From assembly GCF_027925245.1 (NCBI RefSeq), contig NZ_BSDP01000001.1:2418001-2482000 (forward strand): 64,000 bases of DNA. The letters are read 5' to 3'. How positions within the stretch are numbered: the stretch's first letter is position 1; the number at the start of each line of letters is the position of its first letter. The notes beneath the pieces are model-generated. The model ran no database searches and was not told the origin of the DNA. It was given only the letters and a program-made list of their open reading frames with translations. Of this stretch, positions 27,406 through 36,796 are shown one piece after another. Both the position numbers and the translations under genes were made by a program. This DNA comes from Agromyces rhizosphaerae. GTDB lineage: Bacteria; Actinomycetota; Actinomycetes; Actinomycetales; Microbacteriaceae.

Positions 27406-28620
27406 TTGAGCAAGATCAAGGTTGCAGGCACCGTCGTCGAACTCGACGGCGACGAGATGACCCGGATCATCTGGCAGGCCATCAAGGACCAGCTGATCCA
27501 CCCGTACCTCGACATCGACCTCGAGTACTACGACCTCTCGATCCAGAAGCGCGACGAGACCGACGACCAGATCACGGTCGACGCCGCCAACGCCATCAAG
27601 AAGCACGGCGTCGGCGTCAAGTGCGCGACGATCACGCCCGACGAGGCGCGCGTCGAGGAGTTCGGCCTGAAGAAGATGTGGCGCTCGCCGAACGGCACGA
27701 TCCGCAACATCCTCGGCGGCGTCATCTTCCGCGAGCCGATCATCATCTCGAACATCCCGCGGCTCGTGCCGGGCTGGAACAAGCCGATCATCGTCGGCCG
27801 CCACGCGTTCGGCGACCAGTACCGCGCCACCGACTTCAAGTTCGAGGGCGAGGGCACCCTCACCATGACGTTCACCCCGAAGGACGGCTCCGAGCCGCAG
27901 TCCTTCGAGGTCTTCCAGTCGCCGGGCTCCGGCGTCGCCATGGGCATGTACAACCTCGACGAGTCGATCAAGGACTTCGCGCGCGCCTCGCTGAACTACG
28001 GCCTCGCCCGCGACTACCCGGTCTACCTCTCGACCAAGAACACGATCCTGAAGGCCTACGACGGCCGCTTCAAGGACCTCTTCCAGGAGGTCTTCGACGC
28101 CGAGTTCAAGGAGAAGTTCGAGGCGGCCGGCCTCACCTACGAGCACCGCCTCATCGACGACATGGTCGCGGCGAGCCTCAAGTGGGAGGGCGGCTACGTC
28201 TGGGCCTGCAAGAACTACGACGGCGACGTGCAGTCCGACACCGTCGCGCAGGGCTTCGGCTCGCTCGGCCTCATGACCAGCGTGCTCGCCACGCCGGACG
28301 GCAAGGTCGTCGAGGCAGAGGCGGCGCACGGCACCGTGACCCGCCACTACCGCCAGCACCAGCAGGGCAAGCCCACCTCGACCAACCCGATCGCCTCGAT
28401 CTACGCCTGGACGCGCGGCCTCGCGCACCGCGGCACGCTCGACGGCAACCAGGAGCTGATCGACTTCTCGCACACGCTCGAGGACGTCGTCATCAAGACG
28501 GTCGAGTCCGGCGCCATGACGAAGGACCTCGCGCTCCTCGTCGGCGGCGACCAGCCGTACCAGACCACCGAGGAGTTCCTCTCGACCCTCGCGGCGAACC
28601 TCGAGGCGCGCCTGGCGTAG
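27406..28620 (+). CDS. icd: NADP-dependent isocitrate dehydrogenase (eukaryotic-type, homodimeric)
   Basis: 404 aa. The start is TTG 27406: AAGGAG lies 9 nt upstream and [18 protein letters not shown] is the family N-terminus. Landmark segments: [27 protein letters not shown] (substrate site), [15 protein letters not shown] (metal-binding Asp) and [13 protein letters not shown] (NADP site). It converts isocitrate to 2-oxoglutarate in the TCA cycle. A TAAGCT box at 27339-27344 may be the -10; a short palindrome (TCTCGA-TG-TCGAGA, 27309-27322) lies where the -35 would be. Confidence 0.97.
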   Translation: MSKIKVAGTVVELDGDEMTRIIWQAIKDQLIHPYLDIDLEYYDLSIQKRDETDDQITVDAANAIKKHGVGVKCATITPDEARVEEFGLKKMWRSPNGTIRNILGGVIFREPIIISNIPRLVPGWNKPIIVGRHAFGDQYRATDFKFEGEGTLTMTFTPKDGSEPQSFEVFQSPGSGVAMGMYNLDESIKDFARASLNYGLARDYPVYLSTKNTILKAYDGRFKDLFQEVFDAEFKEKFEAAGLTYEHRLIDDMVAASLKWEGGYVWACKNYDGDVQSDTVAQGFGSLGLMTSVLATPDGKVVEAEAAHGTVTRHYRQHQQGKPTSTNPIASIYAWTRGLAHRGTLDGNQELIDFSHTLEDVVIKTVESGAMTKDLALLVGGDQPYQTTEEFLSTLAANLEARLA

Positions 28621-28635
28621 GCGCACCTCCCATGC

Positions 28636-28673
28636 GAAGGGGGCCGGATGCCGCGTGGCATCCGGCCCCCTTC
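28636..28673 (+). terminator. Rho-independent terminator after icd
   Basis: A perfect 17-bp stem (28636-28652 with 28657-28673) with a GCGT loop begins 15 nt after the icd stop. No long T-run follows, as is common in high-GC actinobacteria. Confidence 0.85.
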
Positions 28674-28723
28674 GTCGTCGTGGCGTGCGGCCGGGCGCCC
28701 GCCTCGTGCGCGAGGATGGAGGC

Positions 28724-30607
28724 ATGGCCCGCGGCATCCGTCTCGTCCGGCGCTACCCGGTCGTCGCGCTCACGCTCGCGATCGGGCTCGCGGGCATCGT
28801 GCTCGCGCTCGCGGGGCAGGGGTGGCTGGTCGCCTGGATCTTCAGCGTCTACGCGCTGGGCGTCGCGGCATGGCAGGCGGTCGGCATGCTTCGCGACCTC
28901 CTGCGCGGGCACTGGGGCCTCGACGTGCTCGCGGTCACCGCGATCGTCGCGACCGTGCTGGTCGGGGAGTACGTGGCGGCGCTCATCGTTGTGCTCATGC
29001 TCACGGGCGGTGAGGCCCTGGAGGACTACGCCGGGCGCCGGGCGAAGCGCGAGCTCGACGCGCTGCTGACCCGTGCGCCGCAGCACGCCCATCGCGTCGA
29101 GGGCGACGGTTTCGCCGACGTGCCGGTCGAGGAGGTGCGGCCCGGGGACGTGCTGCTCGTGCGGCCGAGCGAGATCGTGCCCGTCGACGGCGAGCTGCGA
29201 TCGTCGGAGGCGTCGGTGGACGAGTCGTCGATCACCGGCGAGAGCGTGCCGGTCGACAAGCGCACGGGCGACGGGCTGCTGAGCGGCTCGGTGAACGGCC
29301 CGGCCGCGATCGAGATCGCGGCGACGGCGCGCGCGGCCGAGAGCCAGTACCAGCAGATCGTGGCGCTCGTCGCCGAGGCGGCCGCCAGCCGGGCCCCGGT
29401 CGTGCGGCTCGCCGACCGGTACGCCGTGCCGTTCACGGTGCTCTCGCTCCTGCTCGCCGGCGTCGCCTGGTGGGTCTCGGGCGATCCGGTGCGCTTCGCC
29501 GAGGTGCTCGTGCTCGCGACGCCGTGTCCGCTGCTCATCGCGGCCCCCGTCGCGTTCATGGGCGGGATGAGCCGTGCCGCGCGCAACGGCGTGATCGTCA
29601 AGGGCGGAGGCGTGCTGGAGCAGCTCGCGCGGGCGCGCACAGCCGTGTTCGACAAGACCGGGACGCTCACGCACGGCACCCCCGAGCTGGTCGGGGTGCG
29701 CCCGGAGCCCGGCTTCGAGGCGGACGAGCTGCTCGGCCTCGTGGCATCCGCCGAGCAGTACTCGTCGCACGTGCTCGCCGAGTCGATGATCGCCGCGGCG
29801 CGCTCGCGGGGCATCGCGCTGCACGAGGCGGCCGCCGCGCGCGAGGAGGCGACCAACGGCGTCGTCGCGCGCATCGGCGGCCGCGAGGTCGTCGTCGGGA
29901 AGTTCGCGTTCGTGCGCGGGCACGCGGCCGGGGCGCGGCGAACGGCCATCGAGCCGGGGGAGCTCGCCGTCTACGTCGCGGTCGACGGCGCCTACGCCGG
30001 TGCCCTGCTCGCCCGCGACCGGGTGCGCGACGAGGCCCGGGACACCCTGGCCCGACTCGACGAGCTCGGCGTGCGCCACACGAGGATGCTCACGGGCGAC
30101 GCGCAGGCGACGGCCGACCACATCGCGGCCGAGGTGGGGATCGAGCGCGTGCGCGCCGAGTGCCTGCCCGCCGACAAGGTGCAGGAGGTCGCCGGCATCG
30201 CCGAGCGGCCGGTGGTGATGGTCGGCGACGGCGTGAACGACGCGCCCGTGCTCGCGGCGGCCGACGTCGGCATCGCGATGGGCGCGCGCGGCGCGACGGC
30301 GGCGAGCGAGTCCGCGAGCGCGGTCATCCTGGTCGACGACCTGTCGCGCACGGCCAAGGCCGTCGAGATCGGGCAGGACACCGTGCGCATCGCGCTGCAG
30401 AGCATCTGGATCGGCATCGTCGTGTCGATCGCCCTGATGCTGGTCGCGACGTTCGGCGTGATCCCCGCGACCGTCGGCGCGCTGCTCCAGGAGGTCGTCG
30501 ACCTGATCACGATCCTCGCCGCGCTCCGCGCGATCGGCGGACGGCGCGACGCACGGGCCGATGCCGCGGCTGATCGGCCCCAGTCTCTGAGGGAGCCTCA
30601 GCACTGA
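28724..30607 (+). CDS. Heavy-metal-type P-type ATPase without N-terminal metal-binding domain
   Basis: 627 aa from ATG 28724. P-type landmarks: TGES in the actuator domain (SSITGESVPVDK), ion-channel motif ATPCPL (residues 265-270), phosphorylated Asp310 in DKTGTLTHG, hinge GDGVNDAPVL and a final membrane pair. The protein has the short P1B-like layout but lacks an N-terminal HMA domain and has TPC in place of the common CPC, so the metal cannot be assigned. An inverted repeat follows two bases after the stop. Confidence 0.9.
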   Translation: MARGIRLVRRYPVVALTLAIGLAGIVLALAGQGWLVAWIFSVYALGVAAWQAVGMLRDLLRGHWGLDVLAVTAIVATVLVGEYVAALIVVLMLTGGEALEDYAGRRAKRELDALLTRAPQHAHRVEGDGFADVPVEEVRPGDVLLVRPSEIVPVDGELRSSEASVDESSITGESVPVDKRTGDGLLSGSVNGPAAIEIAATARAAESQYQQIVALVAEAAASRAPVVRLADRYAVPFTVLSLLLAGVAWWVSGDPVRFAEVLVLATPCPLLIAAPVAFMGGMSRAARNGVIVKGGGVLEQLARARTAVFDKTGTLTHGTPELVGVRPEPGFEADELLGLVASAEQYSSHVLAESMIAAARSRGIALHEAAAAREEATNGVVARIGGREVVVGKFAFVRGHAAGARRTAIEPGELAVYVAVDGAYAGALLARDRVRDEARDTLARLDELGVRHTRMLTGDAQATADHIAAEVGIERVRAECLPADKVQEVAGIAERPVVMVGDGVNDAPVLAAADVGIAMGARGATAASESASAVILVDDLSRTAKAVEIGQDTVRIALQSIWIGIVVSIALMLVATFGVIPATVGALLQEVVDLITILAALRAIGGRRDARADAAADRPQSLREPQH

Positions 30608-30608
30608 T

Positions 30609-30632
30609 CGAGGATTCTTCGAGGAATCCTCG
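30609..30632. repeat. Perfect 9-bp inverted repeat after the P-type ATPase gene
   Basis: Arms CGAGGATTC (30609-30617) and GAATCCTCG (30624-30632) are separated by 6 nt. It could be the transcription terminator of the ATPase gene or an operator for the subtilase gene 140 nt downstream. There is no T-run on the + strand, and its moderate A+T content is unlike the other terminators here. Confidence 0.55.
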
Positions 30633-30774
30633 TAGTGGCAAAGATCGTGCATGATACGCAGCATTTCTGCGTGCAAAGTCACTACTTTCTGCGAATTCCT
30701 TGGGATAGGTTCGATGACACTGTGCACCCCGATCGGGGGGCGCGCGCACGTCATCCGAAGACAGGGGATTCGAT

Positions 30775-33700
30775 TTGCATGCAACACAGCGGCGGGCTCG
30801 TACCGCCAGGATTCGCGGCATCGCGGCAGCAGCGCTGAGCGGTGCCGTCGTCGTATCCGGGGCGCTCGGGGTCGGTGGAGCTGCGCTGGCGGCGCCGACC
30901 GGGACGGCGACCGCGAGCGTGACCGGGGCCACGGGCTTCGTCGACCTGACGGACTTCGCGGACGGGCGGTACATCGTCACGCTGAAGGCCCCGGCCGTCG
31001 CCGCCTACGAGGGCGGCGAGCCCGGGCTGAAGGCGACCAAGCCGGGCAAGGGCACGGCGTTCGACGCCGACTCGCCCGCTGCGAAGGCGTACGCGAAGCA
31101 CCTCGAGTCCTCGCAGGACGATGCGGCCGACTCGGTCGGCGCCGAGGTCGACACCCACTACACCACCGCGCTCAACGGGTTCGCCGCCGAGCTCACGGCG
31201 GAGCAGGCGGCCGAGCTGGCGGCGACGCCGGGCGTCGTCGGCATCGAGGCGGACGAGCTGCGCAAGCTCACGGCGACGCCGTCGACGGAGTTCCTCGGGC
31301 TCGGTGCGGGCGCGGCCGGCGCCGGCGGCGTCTGGGACGCGATCGGCGGGCGCGACGCCGCTGGCGAGGGCGTCGTCGTCGGCGTGCTCGACACCGGCAT
31401 CGCCCCCGAGAACGCCTCCTTCGCTGGCGCCGCGCTCGGCACGACGCCGGGTGACGAGCCGTACCTCGACGGCGACGCGATCGTGTTCGAGAAGGCAGAC
31501 GGCGGCACCTTCACGGGTGTCTGCGTCGAGGGCGAGCAGTTCGCGGCGAGCGACTGCTCGACCAAGGTGATCGGCGCGCGCCACTACGTGGACGGCTTCG
31601 GCGCCGACCGCATCGGCGACGCGAGCATCGGCGAGTACCTCTCGCCGCGCGACGGCGACGGACACGGCTCGCACACGGCCAGCACGGCCGCGGGCGAGTA
31701 CGTGGGCGCGGTCTCGGTCGGCTCGAGCACCTTCGACGGTGTCGTGGGCGTCGCGCCGGCGGCGAAGATCGCCGCCTACAAGGTCTGCTGGTCGGGCCCC
31801 GACCCGGCGTCGCAGAACGACGACGGCTGCGCCACCTCCGACCTGCTCTCGGCGATCGACGACGCGGTCGCCGATGGGGTCGACGTGATCAACTTCTCGA
31901 TCGGCGGCGGTGCCGCGACGACCTCGATCTCGGCGACCGACGTCGCGTTCCTGGGCGCCGCGGCTGCGGGCGTGTTCGTCTCCGCCTCGGCCGGCAACTC
32001 GGGCCCGGGTGCCTCGACGCTCGACCACGCCTCGCCGTGGATCACCACGGTGGCCGCGACCACCATCCCCAGCTACGAGGCCACCCTCACGCTGGGCGAC
32101 GGCTCGCTCTACGCCGGTGGGTCGGTCACGGTTCCCGCCGCCGGGCTCGCGGACGTGCCGCTCGTGCGGGCCGACCAGATCCCGGCCGCGGGCGTGAGCG
32201 CCGCCGACGCGCTGCTCTGCGGCATCGGCACGCTCGACCCGGCCGGTGCCGCCGGCAAGGTCGTGTACTGCGACCGCGGTGCGCACGCTCGTGTCGACAA
32301 GTCGCTCGAGGTGTCGAACGCTGGCGGCGTCGGCATGATCATGGCGAACCCCTCGCCGAACTCGATCGACCTCGACCTGCACTCGGTGCCGACGATCCAC
32401 ATCGCCGACACCGTGCGCGAGCCCGTCTTCGAGTACGCGGCCACCTCGGGCGCGACCGTCTCCTTCGAGACCGGGCACGTCGAGGGTGCGCTGCCGGCCA
32501 CCCCGCCTGCGCCGCAGATCGCCGGCTTCAGCTCCCGCGGCCCGGCCCTCGCGGAGGACAGCGACGTGCTGAAGCCCGACATCGCCGCCCCCGGCGTCGC
32601 GATCCTCGCGGCGAGCGCGAACGCCGAGGGTGCCGACGGTACCTACGCGTTCCTGTCGGGAACGTCGATGGCCGCCCCGCACATCGCGGGCCTCGCCGCG
32701 CTGTACCTGGGCGTGCACCCCGAGGCGAGCCCGATGGAGGTCAAGTCGGCGATGATGACCACGGCGTACGACCTCGTCGACGCCGCGGGCGACCCGGTCT
32801 CCGACGTGTTCGCGCAGGGTGCGGGTCACGTCGACCCGACGTCGTTCCTCGAGCCGGGCCTCGTCTACGAGAGCGACCTGCTCGACTGGTTCGACTACGT
32901 CGAGGGCTCCGGCTACGACGTCGGCGGCTGGGACACGTCGGTCGACCCGTCCGACCTCAACCAGGCGTCGATCTCGGTGGGCTCGCTCGCGGGAACGCAG
33001 ACCGTCACCCGCACGGTCCGCGCGATGGAGGCGGGCACCTACGCGGCGTCCGTCGAGGGCCTGGCTGGCGTGGACGTGTCGATCGAGCCGTCGTCGCTCA
33101 CCCTCGCGGCCGGGGAGGAGGCCACCTTCGCCGTGACCTTCCTCCGCACCGACGCGGCACTCGAGCGCTGGGTCACCGGTTCGGTGACCTGGACCTCGGG
33201 TGCGACCGAGGTGCGCAGCCCGGTCGCGGTGAAGCCGGTCGCGGTGGCCGCCCCCGGTTCGCTCGTCGCCGACGTCAAGCGCGGTGCGTTCGACGTCACG
33301 GTGGTCGGCGGGCTCGACGGGAGCATCCCGCTCGAGTTCCACGGCCTCGCCGAGGGTGAGCTGCTCGCCCAGCACCAGGCCAAGCGCGGCACCTCGGCGA
33401 CCGGCAGCGCCGGTGAGGCGTTCCAGTGGATCGTGGAGCTGCCCGAGGGCGTCTCGCTGCAGCGCTGGGACCTGGTGAACACCGGCTCGCCGGAGGACCT
33501 CGACCTCTACGTCTACAAGATGGCGAGCGAGACCGGTCCGCTGACAGCGCTCTGGTACTCGGCGACGGGTGCCACGGACGAGCGAGTCGACCTCGCCGAC
33601 CCGGCATCCGGCTATTACCTGGTGATCGCCGACGTGTACTCGGGATCCGACGTGTCGTTCGCGCTCACGTCGTACTCGGTGATGCCCGACGGTGACGGCC

Positions 33701-33855
33701 ACGTGGCTCTCGACCCGGACGAGCTCGCGCTCGCCATCGGGGAGGAGAGCACGTTCGAGCTGTCGTGGAAGGCGCTCAACCCGCGCCGCTCGTACCTCGG
33801 CCTCGTCGAGTACGGCGACACGGGCGTGACGACCGTCGTCGAGGTCGCGCCCTAG
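30775..33855 (+). CDS. Secreted subtilisin-like serine protease (S8 family, PA domain)
   Basis: 1026 aa. The only start in frame that gives a complete signal peptide is TTG 30775 (MHATQRRARTARIRG, then a hydrophobic core and cleavage near GGAALAAP). A prodomain (I9-like, about 60-175) precedes the catalytic domain with Asp206 (GVLDTG), His297 (GHGSHTAS) and Ser631 (SGTSMAAPH). A PA domain is inserted at about 440-580. C-terminal: an Fn3-like domain (about 740-820) and a pre-peptidase-type beta domain (about 860-970). The layout resembles large actinobacterial extracellular subtilases. No wall anchor is seen. Confidence 0.92.
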   Translation: MHATQRRARTARIRGIAAAALSGAVVVSGALGVGGAALAAPTGTATASVTGATGFVDLTDFADGRYIVTLKAPAVAAYEGGEPGLKATKPGKGTAFDADSPAAKAYAKHLESSQDDAADSVGAEVDTHYTTALNGFAAELTAEQAAELAATPGVVGIEADELRKLTATPSTEFLGLGAGAAGAGGVWDAIGGRDAAGEGVVVGVLDTGIAPENASFAGAALGTTPGDEPYLDGDAIVFEKADGGTFTGVCVEGEQFAASDCSTKVIGARHYVDGFGADRIGDASIGEYLSPRDGDGHGSHTASTAAGEYVGAVSVGSSTFDGVVGVAPAAKIAAYKVCWSGPDPASQNDDGCATSDLLSAIDDAVADGVDVINFSIGGGAATTSISATDVAFLGAAAAGVFVSASAGNSGPGASTLDHASPWITTVAATTIPSYEATLTLGDGSLYAGGSVTVPAAGLADVPLVRADQIPAAGVSAADALLCGIGTLDPAGAAGKVVYCDRGAHARVDKSLEVSNAGGVGMIMANPSPNSIDLDLHSVPTIHIADTVREPVFEYAATSGATVSFETGHVEGALPATPPAPQIAGFSSRGPALAEDSDVLKPDIAAPGVAILAASANAEGADGTYAFLSGTSMAAPHIAGLAALYLGVHPEASPMEVKSAMMTTAYDLVDAAGDPVSDVFAQGAGHVDPTSFLEPGLVYESDLLDWFDYVEGSGYDVGGWDTSVDPSDLNQASISVGSLAGTQTVTRTVRAMEAGTYAASVEGLAGVDVSIEPSSLTLAAGEEATFAVTFLRTDAALERWVTGSVTWTSGATEVRSPVAVKPVAVAAPGSLVADVKRGAFDVTVVGGLDGSIPLEFHGLAEGELLAQHQAKRGTSATGSAGEAFQWIVELPEGVSLQRWDLVNTGSPEDLDLYVYKMASETGPLTALWYSATGATDERVDLADPASGYYLVIADVYSGSDVSFALTSYSVMPDGDGHVALDPDELALAIGEESTFELSWKALNPRRSYLGLVEYGDTGVTTVVEVAP

Positions 33856-33881
33856 GCGCGCATCCGGCCCTCCGGGCGACG

Positions 33882-33919
33882 CGAACGGGCGGTGGATCTG
33901 CGGATCCGCCGCCCGTTCG
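33882..33919 (+). terminator. Hairpin terminator after the subtilase gene
   Basis: A 17-bp stem (33882-33898 with 33903-33919, one G-U pair) with a TGCG loop lies 27 nt after the stop codon. Confidence 0.8.
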
Positions 33920-33988
33920 GCGTCTCCGGGCGATCGTCCGCCGCCGCATCACGAGTCGGTAACGGCCGGGGAAATTCGTGGAGAACCC

Positions 33989-34025
33989 TTGTGGGATGTT
34001 TGTTCGTAAGGTTTACTAACAAACA
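33989..34025 (+). promoter_or_regulatory. Promoter and palindromic operator of the amino-sugar operon
   Basis: TTGTGG (33989-33994) and TTTACT (34012-34017) are spaced by 17 nt; transcription would start at or next to the ATG at 34025. A 29-bp near-perfect palindrome (33997-34025) covers spacer, -10 and start: the outer arms TGTTTGTT and AACAAACA match perfectly and the inner GTAA/TTAC also match, with one mismatch per 13-nt arm. It is the natural site for autoregulation by the ROK protein encoded directly behind it. Confidence 0.72.
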
Positions 34026-35287
34026 TGACCACGGCGGATCAGCAGCGCAGCACCCTCATCGAGGTGCCCGCCGACGCTGCCGCCGAGCGGCCGACGCAGG
34101 CCCCGCAGCTGCGGCTCGACACCGCCTCGGTGGCGACCGGCTTCTCCCGCGCGCTCCGCCCCAGCGGCAAGCGGCTCCCCGAGCACGCGCGCCGCCACAA
34201 CCGGGCGCTCGTGCTCCAGACGCTGTACACGGCGGGGGCACGCAGCCGCGCCGACGTGGCGCGCGAGACGGGCCTGACCCGCGTCACGGTCTCCGACCTC
34301 GTGGCCGACCTCATCGAGGAGGGCCTGGTCGTCGAGCTCGGCCAGCGCGAGTCGGCTCGGCCGGGCAAGCCCGCGACCCTCATCGACATCGCCCGCGACG
34401 CCTTCCAGATCCTCGGCGTCGACCTCTCCGACGCCCAGGTCTTCCGCGGCGCGGTCCTCGACCTCGAGGGCGCCGTGATCGAGCGCGCCGAGGTGGAGCT
34501 CGCCGGCGCGACCGGCGAGGAGGCGATCGCCCTGGTGATCGCCCTCGTCGATCGGCTCGCGGCCGCGGCATCCGCCCCCGTCCTCGGCGTCGGCGTCGGC
34601 TCGCCCGGCGTCGTCGACGACGCCGGCGTCGTGCGCCGCGCCCCGAACCTCGGCTGGACCGGCCTCGACCTCCGCGCCCGCATCCGCGCGGCCGCCGGCG
34701 TGCCCGTGCACGTCGCCAACGACGCCAACGCCGCGGTGCTCGCCGAGCACGCGACCCGCGACGGCGACGACGACGTGATCCTCGTCAAGGTCGGTCGCGG
34801 TGTCGGTGCCGGGCTCATCGTCGGCGGACGCCCGCTCATCGGCGGCGACTACGCCGCGGGCGAGATCGGCCACGTCGTCGTCGGCACCGACGGCGGCCCC
34901 GCCTGCGCGTGCGGCAAGCACGGATGCCTCGAGGCCTGGCTGGCCGAGCCGCGCCTCGCCGCCGAGCTGGCGGCCGCGACCGCGGCGGCGGACGACGACG
35001 ACGCGCGCGCCGCGGCGCGCGACACCGTACTTCGGGAGGCGGGCCGCCGACTCGGCATCGTGCTCGCCCCCGTGGTCGGAGCGCTCAACCTCGCAGAGGT
35101 CGTGCTGAGCGGTCCGGCCGAACTGCTTGACGGCCCCTTGCGAGAGGCGGCCGTCGAGACGCTCCGGAACCGGACGATGGCGGACGTGAACCGCGATCTC
35201 CGGCTCCGGATGACCACGCACGGGCAGGACATCGTCCTGCGCGGCGCGGCCGTCATGGTCCTCTCCGGCCAACTCGGGGTCTCGTAA
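34025..35287 (+). CDS. ROK-family transcriptional repressor (NagC-like)
   Basis: 420 aa. The N-terminal winged helix-turn-helix is at about residues 55-110 (SRADVARETGLTRVTVSDLV); the ROK sugar-binding domain follows with VGSPGVVDDAG, NDANAAVLAEH and the zinc-binding CACGKHGCLEAW. Such proteins release DNA on binding a sugar or sugar phosphate, often GlcNAc or GlcNAc-6-P. It leads an operon for sugar uptake and GlcNAc breakdown. The start codon lies within the palindrome and there is no Shine-Dalgarno, so the mRNA is probably leaderless. Confidence 0.9.
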   Translation: MTTADQQRSTLIEVPADAAAERPTQAPQLRLDTASVATGFSRALRPSGKRLPEHARRHNRALVLQTLYTAGARSRADVARETGLTRVTVSDLVADLIEEGLVVELGQRESARPGKPATLIDIARDAFQILGVDLSDAQVFRGAVLDLEGAVIERAEVELAGATGEEAIALVIALVDRLAAAASAPVLGVGVGSPGVVDDAGVVRRAPNLGWTGLDLRARIRAAAGVPVHVANDANAAVLAEHATRDGDDDVILVKVGRGVGAGLIVGGRPLIGGDYAAGEIGHVVVGTDGGPACACGKHGCLEAWLAEPRLAAELAAATAAADDDDARAAARDTVLREAGRRLGIVLAPVVGALNLAEVVLSGPAELLDGPLREAAVETLRNRTMADVNRDLRLRMTTHGQDIVLRGAAVMVLSGQLGVS

Positions 35288-35356
35288 GGAGACTCCTGCA
35301 CCATGGACTCCGGCGCCCCGGCCGGTGACCACACCCCCACGAAAGGAAACACAGCA

Positions 35357-36598
35357 ATGCGGAAACTCGGCATCGTGGCGCTCGGCGCCGCTGCTGCGCT
35401 CGCCCTCGCCGGTTGCGCCTCGGGAGGCGACGCTGCTTCCGAGGCGGAGCCCGAGACCGGTGACCTCCGGGTCTGGCTCGTCGGCGCGGACACGCCCCAG
35501 GACGCTCGCGACTACCTCGTCGAGACGTTCGAGGCGGAGAACCCCGGCTCGACCCTCACCATCGAGGAGCAGTCGTGGGACGGCCTGGTCGACAAGCTGA
35601 CCACCAGCCTCTCCTCGTCCGACAGCCCCGACCTGGTGGAGTTCGGCAACACGCAGGCCCCCGCGTTCACGTCGGTCGGCGCGCTGCTCGACATCTCCGA
35701 CGAGTACGAGGCACTCGGCGGCGACGACCTGCTCCCCGGCTTCGTCGAGGCGGGTTCGTACGACGGCGCCTTCTACGCGGCTCCGCTCTACGCGGGTGCA
35801 CGCGTCGTGTTCGCCGACCCGGCGTACGTGTCGGAGGCCCCGGCCACCCTCGCGGACTACGTCGCGCAGGCCAAGGAGCTCGCCGCCGACAACGACGGCA
35901 AGTCGGGCATCTACTTCGCCGGCCAGGACTGGTACAACGCCCTGCCCTTCATCTGGGAGGCCGGCGGCGAGGTCGCCGTTCCCGAGGGTGACGGCTGGGA
36001 CGCGCAGCTGAGCTCGCCCGAGTCGATCGAGGGCCTGGAGATGGTCCAGGACCTCATGCTCAACGCCTCGGTCGCGCCCAAGGACGGCGACAACGCCGAG
36101 CCGTGGACCCCGTACTGCGAGGGTGACGCGATCCAGTTCTCGTCGCCGAACTGGGCCCTGGGCCTGGCCAGCGGCTGCGAGACCGAGAACGCGCCGGCCG
36201 CTCCGTTCGTCTACGCCCTCCCGGGTGCCGACGGCGGCGCCGCGCAGGCCTTCGCGGGTGGCTCGAACATCGGCGTCTCGGCCAAGTCCGAGTACCCGGA
36301 GCTCGCCAAGAGCGCCCTCGCGATCATCCTGAGCGACGAGTTCCAGACGATCTACGGCGAGAACGGCCTCATCCCGGCCAAGCAGTCGCTCGCGAGCACC
36401 CTCGGCGACAGCCCGGAGGCCCAGGCCTTCACCGCCGCCGCGGGCAGCGCGAAGCTCACCCCGGCATCGCCGAACTGGGCCGAGGTCGAGGCCTCGCGCG
36501 TCCTGGAGGACTTCTTCGTGAAGATCGCCCAGGGCGGCGACGTCGCCGAGCTCGCGGCCGAGGTCGACGAGAAGATCGAGGACATCCTCAACGGCTAG
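35357..36598 (+). CDS. Sugar ABC transporter substrate-binding lipoprotein (family 1)
   Basis: 413 aa; ATG 35357 follows AAAGGA. Signal peptide with lipobox LALAGC, so the mature protein is lipid-anchored at about Cys20. A typical family-1 fold opens with LRVWLVGADTPQDARDYLVETFEAE. Neighbouring GH3 hexosaminidase, ROK kinase and nagB suggest that it binds GlcNAc-containing oligosaccharides (chitobiose or wall fragments); ligand specificity is inferred. Two hairpins separate it from the permease genes. Confidence 0.92.
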   Translation: MRKLGIVALGAAAALALAGCASGGDAASEAEPETGDLRVWLVGADTPQDARDYLVETFEAENPGSTLTIEEQSWDGLVDKLTTSLSSSDSPDLVEFGNTQAPAFTSVGALLDISDEYEALGGDDLLPGFVEAGSYDGAFYAAPLYAGARVVFADPAYVSEAPATLADYVAQAKELAADNDGKSGIYFAGQDWYNALPFIWEAGGEVAVPEGDGWDAQLSSPESIEGLEMVQDLMLNASVAPKDGDNAEPWTPYCEGDAIQFSSPNWALGLASGCETENAPAAPFVYALPGADGGAAQAFAGGSNIGVSAKSEYPELAKSALAIILSDEFQTIYGENGLIPAKQSLASTLGDSPEAQAFTAAAGSAKLTPASPNWAEVEASRVLEDFFVKIAQGGDVAELAAEVDEKIEDILNG

Positions 36599-36608
36599 TC
36601 CCCGCACC

Positions 36609-36644
36609 CCGGGTCGGCGGCGCCCACACACGCCGCCGACCCGG
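36609..36644 (+). terminator. Stable hairpin after the substrate-binding protein gene
   Basis: A 14-bp stem (36609-36622 with 36631-36644) with an 8-nt loop starts 10 nt after the stop. It is a likely 3' stabiliser or partial terminator that raises binding-protein mRNA over permease mRNA. Confidence 0.65.
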
Positions 36645-36687
36645 AACCGGCCGCCACGCGGCCAGCACCCGGGCCCGACGGCCCGCC

Positions 36688-36739
36688 GATGCCCGGCACG
36701 ACCGGCACCACACGTCGTGCCGGGCATCCCTGTTCTTTT
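36688..36739 (+). terminator. Intra-operon Rho-independent terminator before the permease genes
   Basis: A perfect 15-bp stem (36688-36702 with 36714-36728), an 11-nt loop, then CCTGTTCTTTT: the only clear T-rich tail in the window. Located 58 nt before the permease start, it should reduce read-through. Confidence 0.8.
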
Positions 36740-36796
36740 CGTGCCGCCGCGCGCATCATGGCAGCACGCACCCCGCTCGAACCAGGAGTCACCCCC

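Noticed and set aside
30635..30838. ORF using the ATG at 30779 in the subtilase leader
   Set aside because: It runs out of frame with the protease and stops quickly. The TTG at 30775 gives the signal peptide.
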